From NCBI GenBank assembly GCA_003162425.1, contig PMOK01000171.1, positions 26,548 to 83,509 on the forward strand: 56,962 nt of DNA, written 5' to 3'. How positions within the stretch are numbered: position 1 is the stretch's first letter; every line of letters starts with the position of its first letter. The DNA comes from Bryobacterales bacterium. GTDB taxonomy: Bacteria; Acidobacteriota; Terriglobia; Bryobacterales; Bryobacteraceae. Made by a program: the position numbers and the translations under genes. The notes under the pieces are model-generated. The model was not told where the DNA came from and searched no databases. It saw nothing but the letters and a program-made list of their open reading frames with translations. This document shows, one piece after another, positions 1-8,490 of this stretch.

Positions 1-1763
1 ATCAAATCCGGAGCAGCGTCGAGGTATGGGCCGCGATACAGCGACGCGGTTGGATAGACATTCGTGACCGGCGACTGACCGTCTTCGTCGCGCAACGCCC
101 GCAGGCCGGAAGCGATCTCGCCGCGGAGCGCCTCGGCATCTTTCGCCTCCACGATCCCTTGCGCCTCGCGGCCGCGAAGATTCAGAAACAAACCGGACAG
201 TCCGAGCGCATAGGCGCGCGTTTTGGTCCAATCCACATTCGCGAAATAGGGCTGCGGAATGCAGTCTTTCGCGAGCGGCTCGCGAAACACCAGGTAGTTA
301 TTCTGGTGCAGCCACGAATTGATGTGCACCGAACGGCGGAACGAGCGGAAACCGTGATCGGACAAGACTAACAACGCGGTCTGATCGTCCACAAATCGCA
401 ACGTCTCACCGGCCAAAGCGTCCATGCGCTGGTACATCTCCTCAATAACGCCGCTGTGCGGACCTCCCGGCTGGCCCATTTGGCTATAAAACATATGCTG
501 AAGGCGATCGCTGGTGTCGAATACGCACGCCACCACGCCGCGGCGCGCCGTTTCAAGCGCCGAAAGGAAGATCGACCGCCGCTCCTCGAAAATGTCCCAC
601 GCCTGTTTCAGGAAGCCGTCCTCATCGATGACGCGTTCGTTCAGCGCCCAGGTGTCCTCGCACAAGCCGGTGGTCGCAAACGGCCCGATCAGACCGGCCA
701 GATACGCCGCATAATACGGCGGATGGCTGATGGGTAGCGCCGGCCGCTCCGGGTCGAGTTGAATGGGCGTCATGTAGAGCGAGACGTGGGGCGTGGTCTC
801 GGTCACCATGAACCGCGCCAGTCCGTATGCTTTCGGTCCGAGAGCAGATCTGAACTCGAGCGGAATCCAGGACGTGTACTCTCCTCCGCGCAGCGGATGA
901 GACACACCGGCGACCTCCAACTCCATTTGGTCCGATGACGTGACGCGCACTCGCAACGGGATGGTGAGCGGCCGTCCGCTCTGCTCGAAGGTGTCGCCCG
1001 GCCCTTCGATGTCTCCTTCCAGCCACTCTCCGTTCGGCCGCAGCGGATAGCGGCTACCGCTCTCGTAGCGAACCTCCGTGGTGCGCGTAGTGAACTGGGA
1101 AAAGCTGCCCTGCGTTCCCCGCAGGTCGGGTGCGGACATGCCGGAGAGCATCCGGCCAGCGAAATCCTCAGGAGGAAAGGTGACGGGGACGCGAAGAATG
1201 GTGCAGTCGACGCCCAGTTCCGCGAGTATGCTCCAGAAGGCCCGGCTCTTGCGGCGGAAGTCGACCGGAGTCCGGCTGAGGGGGATGCGGAAGCGGCCTA
1301 CTTTCCAAATCCTTCGCGGCTTGCCGACGTGGGCGGAGGAGAGCTGCGGAAGGTACGTCCGCAGGTCGCGATCGAGGAAGTCGAATATATTGTGCTTGGC
1401 TGGATTCGACCCCGTCGCGAAAGTCGACCACGCTACGGGAGAGAGCGCCGGAAACGTGGTCCGCAACCGCTGATAACAGCCGCGTTCGCGAAGCGCGGCC
1501 AGATGCGGCAGCTTGCCTTCATGCATCATCCGCTCAGCGATCACCGGATCGAGGCCGTCCAGCCCGAGCACGATTACTTTGCGAACACTCGGCCGGCGAT
1601 TGGTGTTTCGCCGGCGAAGCCATCTCCAAATCGAGCGGAACGGCCACACCACCACAGACAACGTACCCAGCAGCAGACCGACGATCAGCGTCAGAAACGA
1701 ACCCAGAAACGCGAAGCCGGCACCGGGTCCGATATAGGCGAACGGAATAGGCGGCAGACTCAC
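1..1763 (-). CDS. Alkaline phosphatase / type I phosphodiesterase family membrane protein (3' end outside window)
   Basis: The reading frame is open from a GTG at 1763 to the window edge (about 587 codons), so the C-terminus is missing. The N-terminus carries a hydrophobic segment (about residues 5-40), then a basic WRWLRRR stretch. Next comes the metal-binding start of the phosphodiesterase/nucleotide pyrophosphatase fold (VIVLGLDGLDP), followed by a threonine/serine-rich active-site region (TFPALSPVAWSTFATG) and NPAKHNIFDF. A later SDHGF matches the second metal-binding motif. The GTG overlaps the TGA of the upstream sulfatase-like gene by 4 bp (GTGA), which supports this start and co-transcription. 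The family hydrolyses phosphoesters; the substrate here is unknown. The protein is probably membrane-anchored with an extracytoplasmic catalytic domain. Confidence 0.8.
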   Translation of the reverse strand, partial: MSLPPIPFAYIGPGAGFAFLGSFLTLIVGLLLGTLSVVVWPFRSIWRWLRRRNTNRRPSVRKVIVLGLDGLDPVIAERMMHEGKLPHLAALRERGCYQRLRTTFPALSPVAWSTFATGSNPAKHNIFDFLDRDLRTYLPQLSSAHVGKPRRIWKVGRFRIPLSRTPVDFRRKSRAFWSILAELGVDCTILRVPVTFPPEDFAGRMLSGMSAPDLRGTQGSFSQFTTRTTEVRYESGSRYPLRPNGEWLEGDIEGPGDTFEQSGRPLTIPLRVRVTSSDQMELEVAGVSHPLRGGEYTSWIPLEFRSALGPKAYGLARFMVTETTPHVSLYMTPIQLDPERPALPISHPPYYAAYLAGLIGPFATTGLCEDTWALNERVIDEDGFLKQAWDIFEERRSIFLSALETARRGVVACVFDTSDRLQHMFYSQMGQPGGPHSGVIEEMYQRMDALAGETLRFVDDQTALLVLSDHGFRSFRRSVHINSWLHQNNYLVFREPLAKDCIPQPYFANVDWTKTRAYALGLSGLFLNLRGREAQGIVEAKDAEALRGEIASGLRALRDEDGQSPVTNVYPTASLYRGPYLDAAPDL

Positions 1764-2605
1764 CTCAGTTTGCCCTCGACGAACGGAACTTCAAGCACCT
1801 TCTCGTGAACGATGGGGCCGTGTCCAAAGTATCCTTCTTCTCCGAACAACTCGCCGTGATCCGAGGTGATGGTGACGTAGGTGTTCGGTGGGAGCAGATC
1901 GAACATCTCCTCGATCACCGTATCGAGATATTTCACGGCCTTGACCTGCCTATGGCGCAAAGCCCGAAGCTGCGCCTCATCGAAGAATTTTCCTTTTCTC
2001 CGTACCAGCTTACCTCCGACGAGCAGATCGTCCATATGCTTGAAGACGCCATGCACACCGTGGATCCGCGGCCAACTCTCCTCAGGTTCACCGGGCAGAG
2101 CGTAAGGATAATGCGTCTCCCCCACATTCAACAGGTAGAAGGACGGTTTCTCTTCGGAGAACTTCATGGCGCGCACCATCGCCCGCATATCGTTGTGCTT
2201 TTCCATCAGGCGGAAGGAGTCGAATCCTACATTGATCGGCGTCTTGGGGTTCAGCACGGGAAGGGAAACCATTGCATGCGTCGAGTAGCCCAACGTTTCC
2301 TTCAGGAACGGCGGCAGATAGAGCCTCGGCACCAAGGCCTTGAATTCGATGTCGGTGCAACCCAGGCGCTCGTTGAACTTTAGAAAGTCCCGCTTGTAAT
2401 ACTCCGACGCGAAGACGTGCGTGGGGCTTAGATGCGGCATCAGTCCCATCAGCAGGTTGTAGTGGGAGGGAGCGGTCCAGGAGGCGTAGGACCAACGCCG
2501 CTCGACCTGTCCGAGCTTCCGCAATGCCTTTGGACGTGCCTTGATGAATGAGTCGTACCGGCAACTGTCCAGAACCACCAGTACGTAGTTGTTGCGGCGG
2601 ATCAC
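1760..2605 (-). CDS. Sulfatase-like hydrolase
   Basis: This 281-residue protein has the alkaline phosphatase/sulfatase fold. The N-terminal VVLDSCRYDSF is the first metal-binding strand, WTAPSHYN occupies the nucleophile position, and SDHGELFGEEG...GHG near the C-terminus supplies the other metal ligands. The nucleophile loop has no CxPSR formylglycine motif, so it is probably not a classical sulfatase. It may use a threonine or serine, as phosphoethanolamine and lipoteichoic-acid type enzymes do. It is short for the family, and I see no signal peptide. It ends in a 4-bp overlap with the phosphodiesterase-family gene, so the two are probably one transcript. The substrate is not evident. Confidence 0.75.
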   Translation of the reverse strand: MIRRNNYVLVVLDSCRYDSFIKARPKALRKLGQVERRWSYASWTAPSHYNLLMGLMPHLSPTHVFASEYYKRDFLKFNERLGCTDIEFKALVPRLYLPPFLKETLGYSTHAMVSLPVLNPKTPINVGFDSFRLMEKHNDMRAMVRAMKFSEEKPSFYLLNVGETHYPYALPGEPEESWPRIHGVHGVFKHMDDLLVGGKLVRRKGKFFDEAQLRALRHRQVKAVKYLDTVIEEMFDLLPPNTYVTITSDHGELFGEEGYFGHGPIVHEKVLEVPFVEGKLR

Positions 2606-2662
2606 GCCCCGATCATATCATGCGACTCCGCAGCCGCCTTTCCTCCTGCTGGTAAACGAAAC

Positions 2663-2868
2663 CCCCAAGGCCTGCAAGACGAAATCTAAAGCTTGGGCTT
2701 TCTTTCTAGTTCTTTGTTTTTCTTGCTATTGTATTTTCGGTGCGCTGCGCGCTGGTTGTGTCAGCCCTTGCCTTCCAGACTCCAGCCGCTGGTCAGGCCA
2801 GGCAACCGGTGGATAAGGCTGTGGCCATCCCGACACCCGCGGATGACACGCTCTGGTACGACATCCGC
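2663..2868 (+). pseudogene. Relic of the 5' end of the SGNH hydrolase gene (direct-repeat copy 1)
   Basis: This stretch is nearly identical to 3563-3794, which covers the leader and first ~50 codons of the SGNH hydrolase gene. The copy lacks about 26 bp containing the ATG and first codons, and a further base is lost nearby, so it cannot be translated like the intact gene. The match stops abruptly after the codons for YDIR. The convergent gene at 2880-3443 begins 12 bp later. It reads as debris from a duplication or insertion event. Confidence 0.75.
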
Positions 2869-2879
2869 TTTCTGCGAAT

Positions 2880-3443
2880 TCAACGCTGTTTCAGTTCATC
2901 CCTCGCTCGGGCGATTGCCTCGGCGAATAGCGACGGATCGAGGTTGGTGAAGCGAAAGTCATCTCCAACTACTAAGCCAGACCAGTTCCGAAAGACGCAC
3001 TCGGACGCGGAAAACGCGTGACCACTCTGGAACCTAAACACCCCGGAGCCGAAGCAGCGGTTAGAGCTCGAGCGCCGCGGTCCCACCAACAAAGCGCGCG
3101 GTATCCAGTGGGAAATCTCGTTCAAGGCATTAATGAGCCGTTCTATGAGATCTTCGCTCGTATACACCTGATCCTTCGCATTCGCGCTGGTAAGATCAAT
3201 TCGCACTCCGCGCATTTGACGAGGCGTTTCGGTGGCGTCTTCCACAACGATAGCGGTGATCACAGCATGCGCTTGGTCGGTATCGATGCGGGCTACCTCC
3301 GCAGACCACGTGACATGCGCGGTGGGCCTATTTGCGAAACGCTCCAGGGCTTCGAGCTGAGAAGCGGTTACTGAGTCGGGCTGGCCATAGCCGAGCTTGA
3401 GGACCAGGCCGCCGAGTGCAATCAGTCGACAAGCTGAATGCAT
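2880..3443 (-). CDS. Hypothetical secreted protein
   Basis: The ATG at 3443 is chosen because AAGGAG lies 7 nt upstream; a longer frame from a TTG at 3464 would include that ribosome-binding site. The 187-residue product starts with a short hydrophobic signal-like segment (CRLIALGGLVLKLGYG) and is otherwise soluble. I do not recognise a domain. The C-terminal half contains WSGLVVGDDFRFTNLDPSLF and a charged helix (EAIARARDELKQR). It lies between two direct repeats derived from the SGNH hydrolase 5' region and points against the neighbouring operon, so it may have arrived as an insertion. Function unknown. Confidence 0.5.
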   Translation of the reverse strand: MHSACRLIALGGLVLKLGYGQPDSVTASQLEALERFANRPTAHVTWSAEVARIDTDQAHAVITAIVVEDATETPRQMRGVRIDLTSANAKDQVYTSEDLIERLINALNEISHWIPRALLVGPRRSSSNRCFGSGVFRFQSGHAFSASECVFRNWSGLVVGDDFRFTNLDPSLFAEAIARARDELKQR

Positions 3444-3562
3444 ACATGAACTCCTTATGTTCAATCATATCGCCGAATCGTGGTCCTCGTTCGCATTTCT
3501 ACTTCTCTCCGAACACCGCTCGCCGTCGGATCAGCTCCCCAAATATGATCCCATTCGCCCCT

Positions 3563-3794
3563 CCCCAAGGCCTGCAAGACGCAATCTAAAGCTTGGTTTT
3601 TCTTTTTAGTGCTTTGTTTTTCTTGCTATTGTATTTTCATGAACCTCGGTTCCCGCATCCGTGGGTGCGCTGGCGCGCTGGTTGTGTCAGCCCTCGCCTT
3701 CCAGTCTCCAGCCGCTGGTCAGGCCAGGCAACCGGTGGATAAGGCTGTGGCCATCCCGACGCCCGCGGATGACACGCTCTGGTACGACATCCGC
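3563..3794 (+). repeat. Direct repeat copy 2: leader and N-terminal codons of the SGNH hydrolase gene
   Basis: This is the intact partner of 2663-2868. It includes a pyrimidine-rich leader, the ATG at 3639 and the codons for the signal peptide through YDIR. Identity is high over the shared part, pointing to a recent duplication. The leader has no convincing Shine-Dalgarno sequence. Confidence 0.75.
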
Positions 3795-4802
3795 CAGGTG
3801 GATATTGAAGGCAAGGGCTGGCAGGACACGGAACACTTCTACGACCGTCTGCCCAGCCGCGCGAAAGGAGTGGTTCGCGAACCGGTGTGGAACATCGGAC
3901 AGCGCTCCGCCGGCCTATGCGCGCGTTTCATGACCGACTCGGCGGCGATCAAGGTCCGGTGGAGTTTGCGAATGGAACGGCTGGGTTTGAACGACATGTC
4001 TGCTGGAGGCATGAGCGGGCTCGATCTTTACATCCGCAACGACGGCGGCGGTTGGGAATGGGTCGGACACGCCGCTCCTACTCAATTCGGGACCAACACG
4101 CGTGAGATTGTAGCCGGGCTGAATCCAGGCTGGCATGAATTCCTGCTCTATCTCCCTCTCTACAACGGCGTCGAGTCGGTGGAGATCGGAATCCCCGCTT
4201 CGATGTCCCTATCGAAAGCGGCGGAACGGCGTCAGAAGCCGATTGCGGTCTACGGCACGTCGATTACCGAGGGCGGAGACGCTTCGCGCCCGGGGATGGC
4301 GTACACGGCGATCCTGGGGCGGCGCCTGGATCGTCCGGTCATCAATCTGGGTTTCTCCGGCAATGGGCCGATGGAGATCGAAGTCGGGCGATTTCTCAAG
4401 GAACTGGATGTTGCCGTCTTCGTGCTTGACTGCCTGCCGAATATGGATGCCGCGCAAGTGAAGCAGCGGGCCGTCCCGTTCGTCAAATTGCTGCGCGAAG
4501 CCCAGCCGCAAACACCGATCGTGCTGGTGGAAAACATCGTGTATCAGGGTAGCCGCTATATGGCGGAACGCAGGGAGAGCGCCGCGTCGAAGAACGCGGC
4601 GCTCGAGGCAGCCTACCAAGAGTTGATCGCTAATGGAGTCCAGAAACTTTTCTACATCCCCGGCGCGAGCCTGCTCGGCGACGACGGCGAAGCGACGGTG
4701 GACGGCACTCATCCCACCGATCTCGGATTCTTCCGGATGGCCGACGCCATGGAACCGGTATGGAGGCAGGCTCTGGCAGCCGCAACGGGTGATAGCAGAT
4801 GA
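3639..4802 (+). CDS. Secreted SGNH/GDSL-family hydrolase
   Basis: The 387-residue protein begins with a signal peptide (cleavage probably after AAGQA, ~29). Residues ~45-190 form a beta-rich N-terminal domain of the kind that precedes SGNH domains in some carbohydrate esterases. The SGNH domain follows: YGTSITEGG with nucleophile Ser208, GFSGNG with Asn242, and DGTHPT with Asp355 and His358. The ATG at 3639 is preferred over the TTG at 3609 because it starts the signal peptide. The gene ends in an ATGA overlap with the BNR gene and heads a four-gene operon of exported proteins. A deacetylase or esterase acting on glycans is likely but inferred. Confidence 0.85.
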   Translation: MNLGSRIRGCAGALVVSALAFQSPAAGQARQPVDKAVAIPTPADDTLWYDIRQVDIEGKGWQDTEHFYDRLPSRAKGVVREPVWNIGQRSAGLCARFMTDSAAIKVRWSLRMERLGLNDMSAGGMSGLDLYIRNDGGGWEWVGHAAPTQFGTNTREIVAGLNPGWHEFLLYLPLYNGVESVEIGIPASMSLSKAAERRQKPIAVYGTSITEGGDASRPGMAYTAILGRRLDRPVINLGFSGNGPMEIEVGRFLKELDVAVFVLDCLPNMDAAQVKQRAVPFVKLLREAQPQTPIVLVENIVYQGSRYMAERRESAASKNAALEAAYQELIANGVQKLFYIPGASLLGDDGEATVDGTHPTDLGFFRMADAMEPVWRQALAAATGDSR

Positions 4803-7090
4803 ATCGAAGAGGACTGTTGATTTCGATCGCTGCTATGGCCGCACTGGCAGCCGGCAACCTGGGGCCCGCCGCCCGCTTGGACCCCTGGACTGTCATTGGC
4901 CCCGGCGGCGGCGGAACGATGATCGACCCCACGATCAGTCCGCACGACCCAGGGATTGTGGTCGAGCATTGCGACATGACCGGCGCCTACATCACGCTCG
5001 ACGGCGCCAGATCGTGGCGGATGTTCAATCTCCGCGGCGTGGTTCGGACGTTGGCGTTCGATCCCCGGAATCCGAAAGTGATCTACGCCGGTAACGAGGC
5101 GCTGTGGCGCAGCGAAGACACCGGGCGCAGCTGGAGCATGGTCTTTCCCGATCCCAAGACCACGATCGAGCACCAGAGCGGCGACCACGCGGACTTCGCG
5201 TTGACCACAGGGGACAAGAGCTTTCCCGCCGGCCGCGCGATCTCGAACATTCTGGTCGCGAACGATTCGCGGATTTGGGTCGCCTTTTCCGGAAGGAGAG
5301 CATCCGACGCTGCATTGCTCTACTCGTCATTGCTCTACTCGTCTGCGGATCGCGGCCAGACGTGGTCGCGCGAGCGCGAGTTCCCGGGCGAACGCATCCT
5401 GACGTTGGCGGTGGCGCCTGATGACGGCGTAGCGGTGATCGGGAACCAACATGTCTATCGGTACGCAAGAAAGAGCTGGAGCACGGCCGGCACGATGCCA
5501 TCTTCGATCCTTCGAGCCAGCGCCGGCGGGAGCGTCATATATGCCACGTCGCAGCAAGGCGAAATTCATGTTTCAGAAGATGGAGGCGCCAGTTGGCGCG
5601 TCTCGAATCGCCCGCCGTCGGGAGGGTTTGAGGCGATTGCCACCTCCGCCGGGAACGGCCGCGTAGCCTATGCGGGGTTTCATGGTCTCAAGCTGGCCGA
5701 GAGTCCGGAAAACCTGTTCAAGGGAATCAGCAAGACCATCGATGGCGGCCGCACTTGGATCATCGTCCACCGTGAATCGACGCAGCCTTCGAAGAATCTG
5801 ACCCCTTCCTGGATCGAGGAGCGTTCGATGGAAGGCGGCGAGGATGTCTTCTTTGACAAACCCTGGAGCCTGGGTGTGGCCCCTACCGATCCGAACATTT
5901 GCTACGCGACCGATCTTTTCCGAACGTATCGGACGCTGGACGGCGGCAAGACGTGGGAAACCGTCAATTCCGTCCGAATGTCGGCGGATTCCTGGACGAC
6001 GCGCGGGCTGGATGTGACCACGAACTACGGTCTGCACGTCGATCCGTTCGACTTTAAACACTTGATCATCAGCTACACCGATATCGGCGCCTTCCAGACC
6101 CACGATGGCGGTCTCTCCTGGACTGGCGCCACGAAGGGCATCCCGCTCGATTGGCGGAATACGACGTACTGGGTGGTCTTCGATCCGAAAGTCAAGGACC
6201 GGCTGTGGGGAGCGTTCAGCGGAGTCCACGATCTGCCTCGTCCCAAGATGTGGCGCCACCGCGATCCTCTGACGTTCACCGGCGGTGTTGGAATGTCGAC
6301 CGACGGCGGCAAGACCTGGCGGCCTGCGGGCACAGGCATGCCGCCGGCTGCTGTCACCCATGTGCTGCTCGATCCGTCCAGCCCTGTAGATTCGCGAACC
6401 TTGTATGCCACCGGCTACGGGCGCGGCGTCTACAAATCGGTGGACGGAGGCAAGAGTTGGGAATTGAAGAACGCGGGAATTTCTGAAGAGAAACCGTTCG
6501 CCTGGAGGCTGACGCGCGCGGGCGATGGGACGCTCTACCTGGTCGTCGCGCGCCGCAGCGACGGCGACTATGGCCAAGGCGGCGATGGCGCGTTGTACCG
6601 GTCCCGCGACGGCGCCGAGCACTGGGAGAAGATGGCGTTGCCCCGGGATGTCAACGGTCCGTCCGCTCTTACTATCGATCCGCGCGACAACCGCCGGATG
6701 TACCTCGCGGCCTGGGGCCAGGGCCGGCCCGACGTGGATATCGGCGGAGGAGTGTACCTGAGTATCGATGCGGGCGCCACCTGGAAGCCAGTGTTCCAGG
6801 AATCACAGCACGTGTACGATGTCACGGTCGACCCTCGGAATCCGCAGGTGCTCTACATTTGCGGCTTCGATGCGGGAGCCTGGCGTTCCGGGGATGCCGG
6901 CGTCACCTGGAATCGCATTCGCGGCTACACCTTCAAATGGGGCCACCGGGTGGTGATCGACCCCGTCAATCCTCAAATGATCTACATCACGACATACGGC
7001 GGGAGCGTCTGGCACGGCCCGGCACAGCCTGGCCCTGAAGTGCCGGAAGACATCCCAAACCCCGTTCCCGTTGCGGGACGTTCACGATGA
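4799..7090 (+). CDS. Secreted BNR/VPS10-type beta-propeller protein (GH74/sialidase-like repeats)
   Basis: This 763-residue protein has an N-terminal signal segment and many Asp-box repeats, visible as DGxxSW/DGGKTW variants spread over the whole length. Together they form one or two beta-propellers as in GH74 xyloglucanases, sialidases and Ycf48-like proteins. The start overlaps the SGNH gene by 4 bp and the end overlaps the DUF4832 gene by 4 bp. It is a close paralogue of the product at 8487-10850: both open with GPGGGG and NCDMTG/HCDMTG-like blocks. I cannot assign catalytic acids, so it may bind glycans rather than cleave them. Confidence 0.8.
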   Translation: MNRRGLLISIAAMAALAAGNLGPAARLDPWTVIGPGGGGTMIDPTISPHDPGIVVEHCDMTGAYITLDGARSWRMFNLRGVVRTLAFDPRNPKVIYAGNEALWRSEDTGRSWSMVFPDPKTTIEHQSGDHADFALTTGDKSFPAGRAISNILVANDSRIWVAFSGRRASDAALLYSSLLYSSADRGQTWSREREFPGERILTLAVAPDDGVAVIGNQHVYRYARKSWSTAGTMPSSILRASAGGSVIYATSQQGEIHVSEDGGASWRVSNRPPSGGFEAIATSAGNGRVAYAGFHGLKLAESPENLFKGISKTIDGGRTWIIVHRESTQPSKNLTPSWIEERSMEGGEDVFFDKPWSLGVAPTDPNICYATDLFRTYRTLDGGKTWETVNSVRMSADSWTTRGLDVTTNYGLHVDPFDFKHLIISYTDIGAFQTHDGGLSWTGATKGIPLDWRNTTYWVVFDPKVKDRLWGAFSGVHDLPRPKMWRHRDPLTFTGGVGMSTDGGKTWRPAGTGMPPAAVTHVLLDPSSPVDSRTLYATGYGRGVYKSVDGGKSWELKNAGISEEKPFAWRLTRAGDGTLYLVVARRSDGDYGQGGDGALYRSRDGAEHWEKMALPRDVNGPSALTIDPRDNRRMYLAAWGQGRPDVDIGGGVYLSIDAGATWKPVFQESQHVYDVTVDPRNPQVLYICGFDAGAWRSGDAGVTWNRIRGYTFKWGHRVVIDPVNPQMIYITTYGGSVWHGPAQPGPEVPEDIPNPVPVAGRSR

Positions 7091-8490
7091 CAAGAATCAC
7101 ATTTCTCGCGCTTGCTCTTGCTTCGCTCCTGCCCGCCCAGGGTACCGAGGTCGTGCGGCCCAAGGAGATCGACGCGGTCCTTACGAATCCTGGCATCGGC
7201 TTTACGACTCTGAATCGCTTCAACGGCGATCCCCTCAATCCTGGTACGAAGTGGACCGAGGGGCATCCCATTGAAGCCTTCCCGTTTCGAGGCAAGCTCG
7301 AAGTCGCGGGACAGCCGATGACGACGGTCGCCTACTTCCGCGTGTACTGGAAATACGTGGAGCCGGAAATGGGCCAGTACAACTGGAAGATGCTGGACGA
7401 TGCTCTGCGAACGGCCCACGAACGGGGCCAGTCGCTGATGTTGCGCATCGCGCCCTATGGACCCGACGCAAAGACCGAAGATGTTCCCGCCTGGTACCGC
7501 CAGATGGTCGGGGATGAGACCGGAAAGTCGTTCCCCGACAAATGGCGGACCGATCCGGAGGACTCCCGCTACATCAAGCATTGGACGAACATGGTTCGTG
7601 CGTTGGGCGCGCGTTACGACGGCCACCCCGACCTCGACGCGGTGGACGTCTCGATCGTCGGCTATTGGGGAGAAGGTGAGCACACCGATATGCTGAGCGA
7701 GGGGACCATGCAGGCGCTGGTCGCGAGCTACCTGCTGGCGTTCCCCAAGACTCCGCTGATGATGCAGCCCACCGATCGCCGGACCAATATGTACGCTCTT
7801 TCCAAGCGCTCGACCGGCTGGCGCGCCGATTGTCTCGGCGATATGCGCTGTATCTCAGGAAGCCGCTGGTGCCACATGTTCGACGCCTATCCCGAGGACA
7901 TCGTCAATTTCGGACTCACCGAAGCCTGGCGTGAAGGACCAGTGAGCCTGGAGGCGTGCGGGGTCATGCAGGATTGGAAGAATCGCGGGTGGGATGTGGA
8001 CTACATCATCGAGCAATCGCTGAAGTGGCACATTTCGACATTCAACAACAAGTCCTCGGCGGTTCCCGGCGAGTGGACGCCGCAGGTAAAACGCTGGCTG
8101 AATCGTATGGGGTATCGCTTCGTGCTCCGCAGGTTCGCCTATCCAGACACCGTGGCGGCAGGCGGCAAGCTGACGTTCGCCACCTGGTGGGAGAACAAAG
8201 GCGTCGCGCCGCCGTATCACAAATTTCCCCTCGCCTTGCGATTGCGGGGGGAACGGGGTAGCGAGGTACTGGTCACAGAAGCGGACATACGGACCTGGCT
8301 GCCGGGAGACGTCGTATATGACGACGCTGTCTTCCTGCCGGCCGGCATGTCCGCCGGCAAGTATGAGATCCAGATCGGCATGTTGGATCCCCAGACTGCC
8401 AAGCCGAAAATCAAACTGGCCATCGAAGGCATCGACGCCGAAGGCTGGTACACGCTGGGCCCCGTCACCGTACAGGAGAAACCACATTGA
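7087..8490 (+). CDS. Secreted DUF4832 protein with glycosidase-like N-terminal barrel
   Basis: The 467-residue product has a signal peptide (cleavage near LLPAQG), then a barrel-like region with patterns common in GH42/GH-A-like enzymes: YFRVYWKYVEPEMGQYNW, LMLRIAPYG and VSIVGYWGEGEH. The last is a plausible acid/base site with Glu. The C-terminal part (RFVLRRFAYPDTVAAGGKL onward) is the beta-sandwich typical of DUF4832 proteins. It starts in a 4-bp overlap with the first propeller gene and ends in a TTGA overlap with the second. A glycoside hydrolase role is plausible but not proven by the sequence. Confidence 0.75.
   Translation: MTRITFLALALASLLPAQGTEVVRPKEIDAVLTNPGIGFTTLNRFNGDPLNPGTKWTEGHPIEAFPFRGKLEVAGQPMTTVAYFRVYWKYVEPEMGQYNWKMLDDALRTAHERGQSLMLRIAPYGPDAKTEDVPAWYRQMVGDETGKSFPDKWRTDPEDSRYIKHWTNMVRALGARYDGHPDLDAVDVSIVGYWGEGEHTDMLSEGTMQALVASYLLAFPKTPLMMQPTDRRTNMYALSKRSTGWRADCLGDMRCISGSRWCHMFDAYPEDIVNFGLTEAWREGPVSLEACGVMQDWKNRGWDVDYIIEQSLKWHISTFNNKSSAVPGEWTPQVKRWLNRMGYRFVLRRFAYPDTVAAGGKLTFATWWENKGVAPPYHKFPLALRLRGERGSEVLVTEADIRTWLPGDVVYDDAVFLPAGMSAGKYEIQIGMLDPQTAKPKIKLAIEGIDAEGWYTLGPVTVQEKPH

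Noticed and set aside
1760..2605. Classical sulfatase with formylglycine
   Set aside because: The required Cys/Ser-x-Pro-x-Arg motif is absent; WTAPSHYN is at that place, so only sulfatase-like is claimed.
5573..6622. 349-codon minus-strand frame
   Set aside because: It is antisense to the first BNR gene with low-complexity, Arg-rich translation and no ribosome-binding site.
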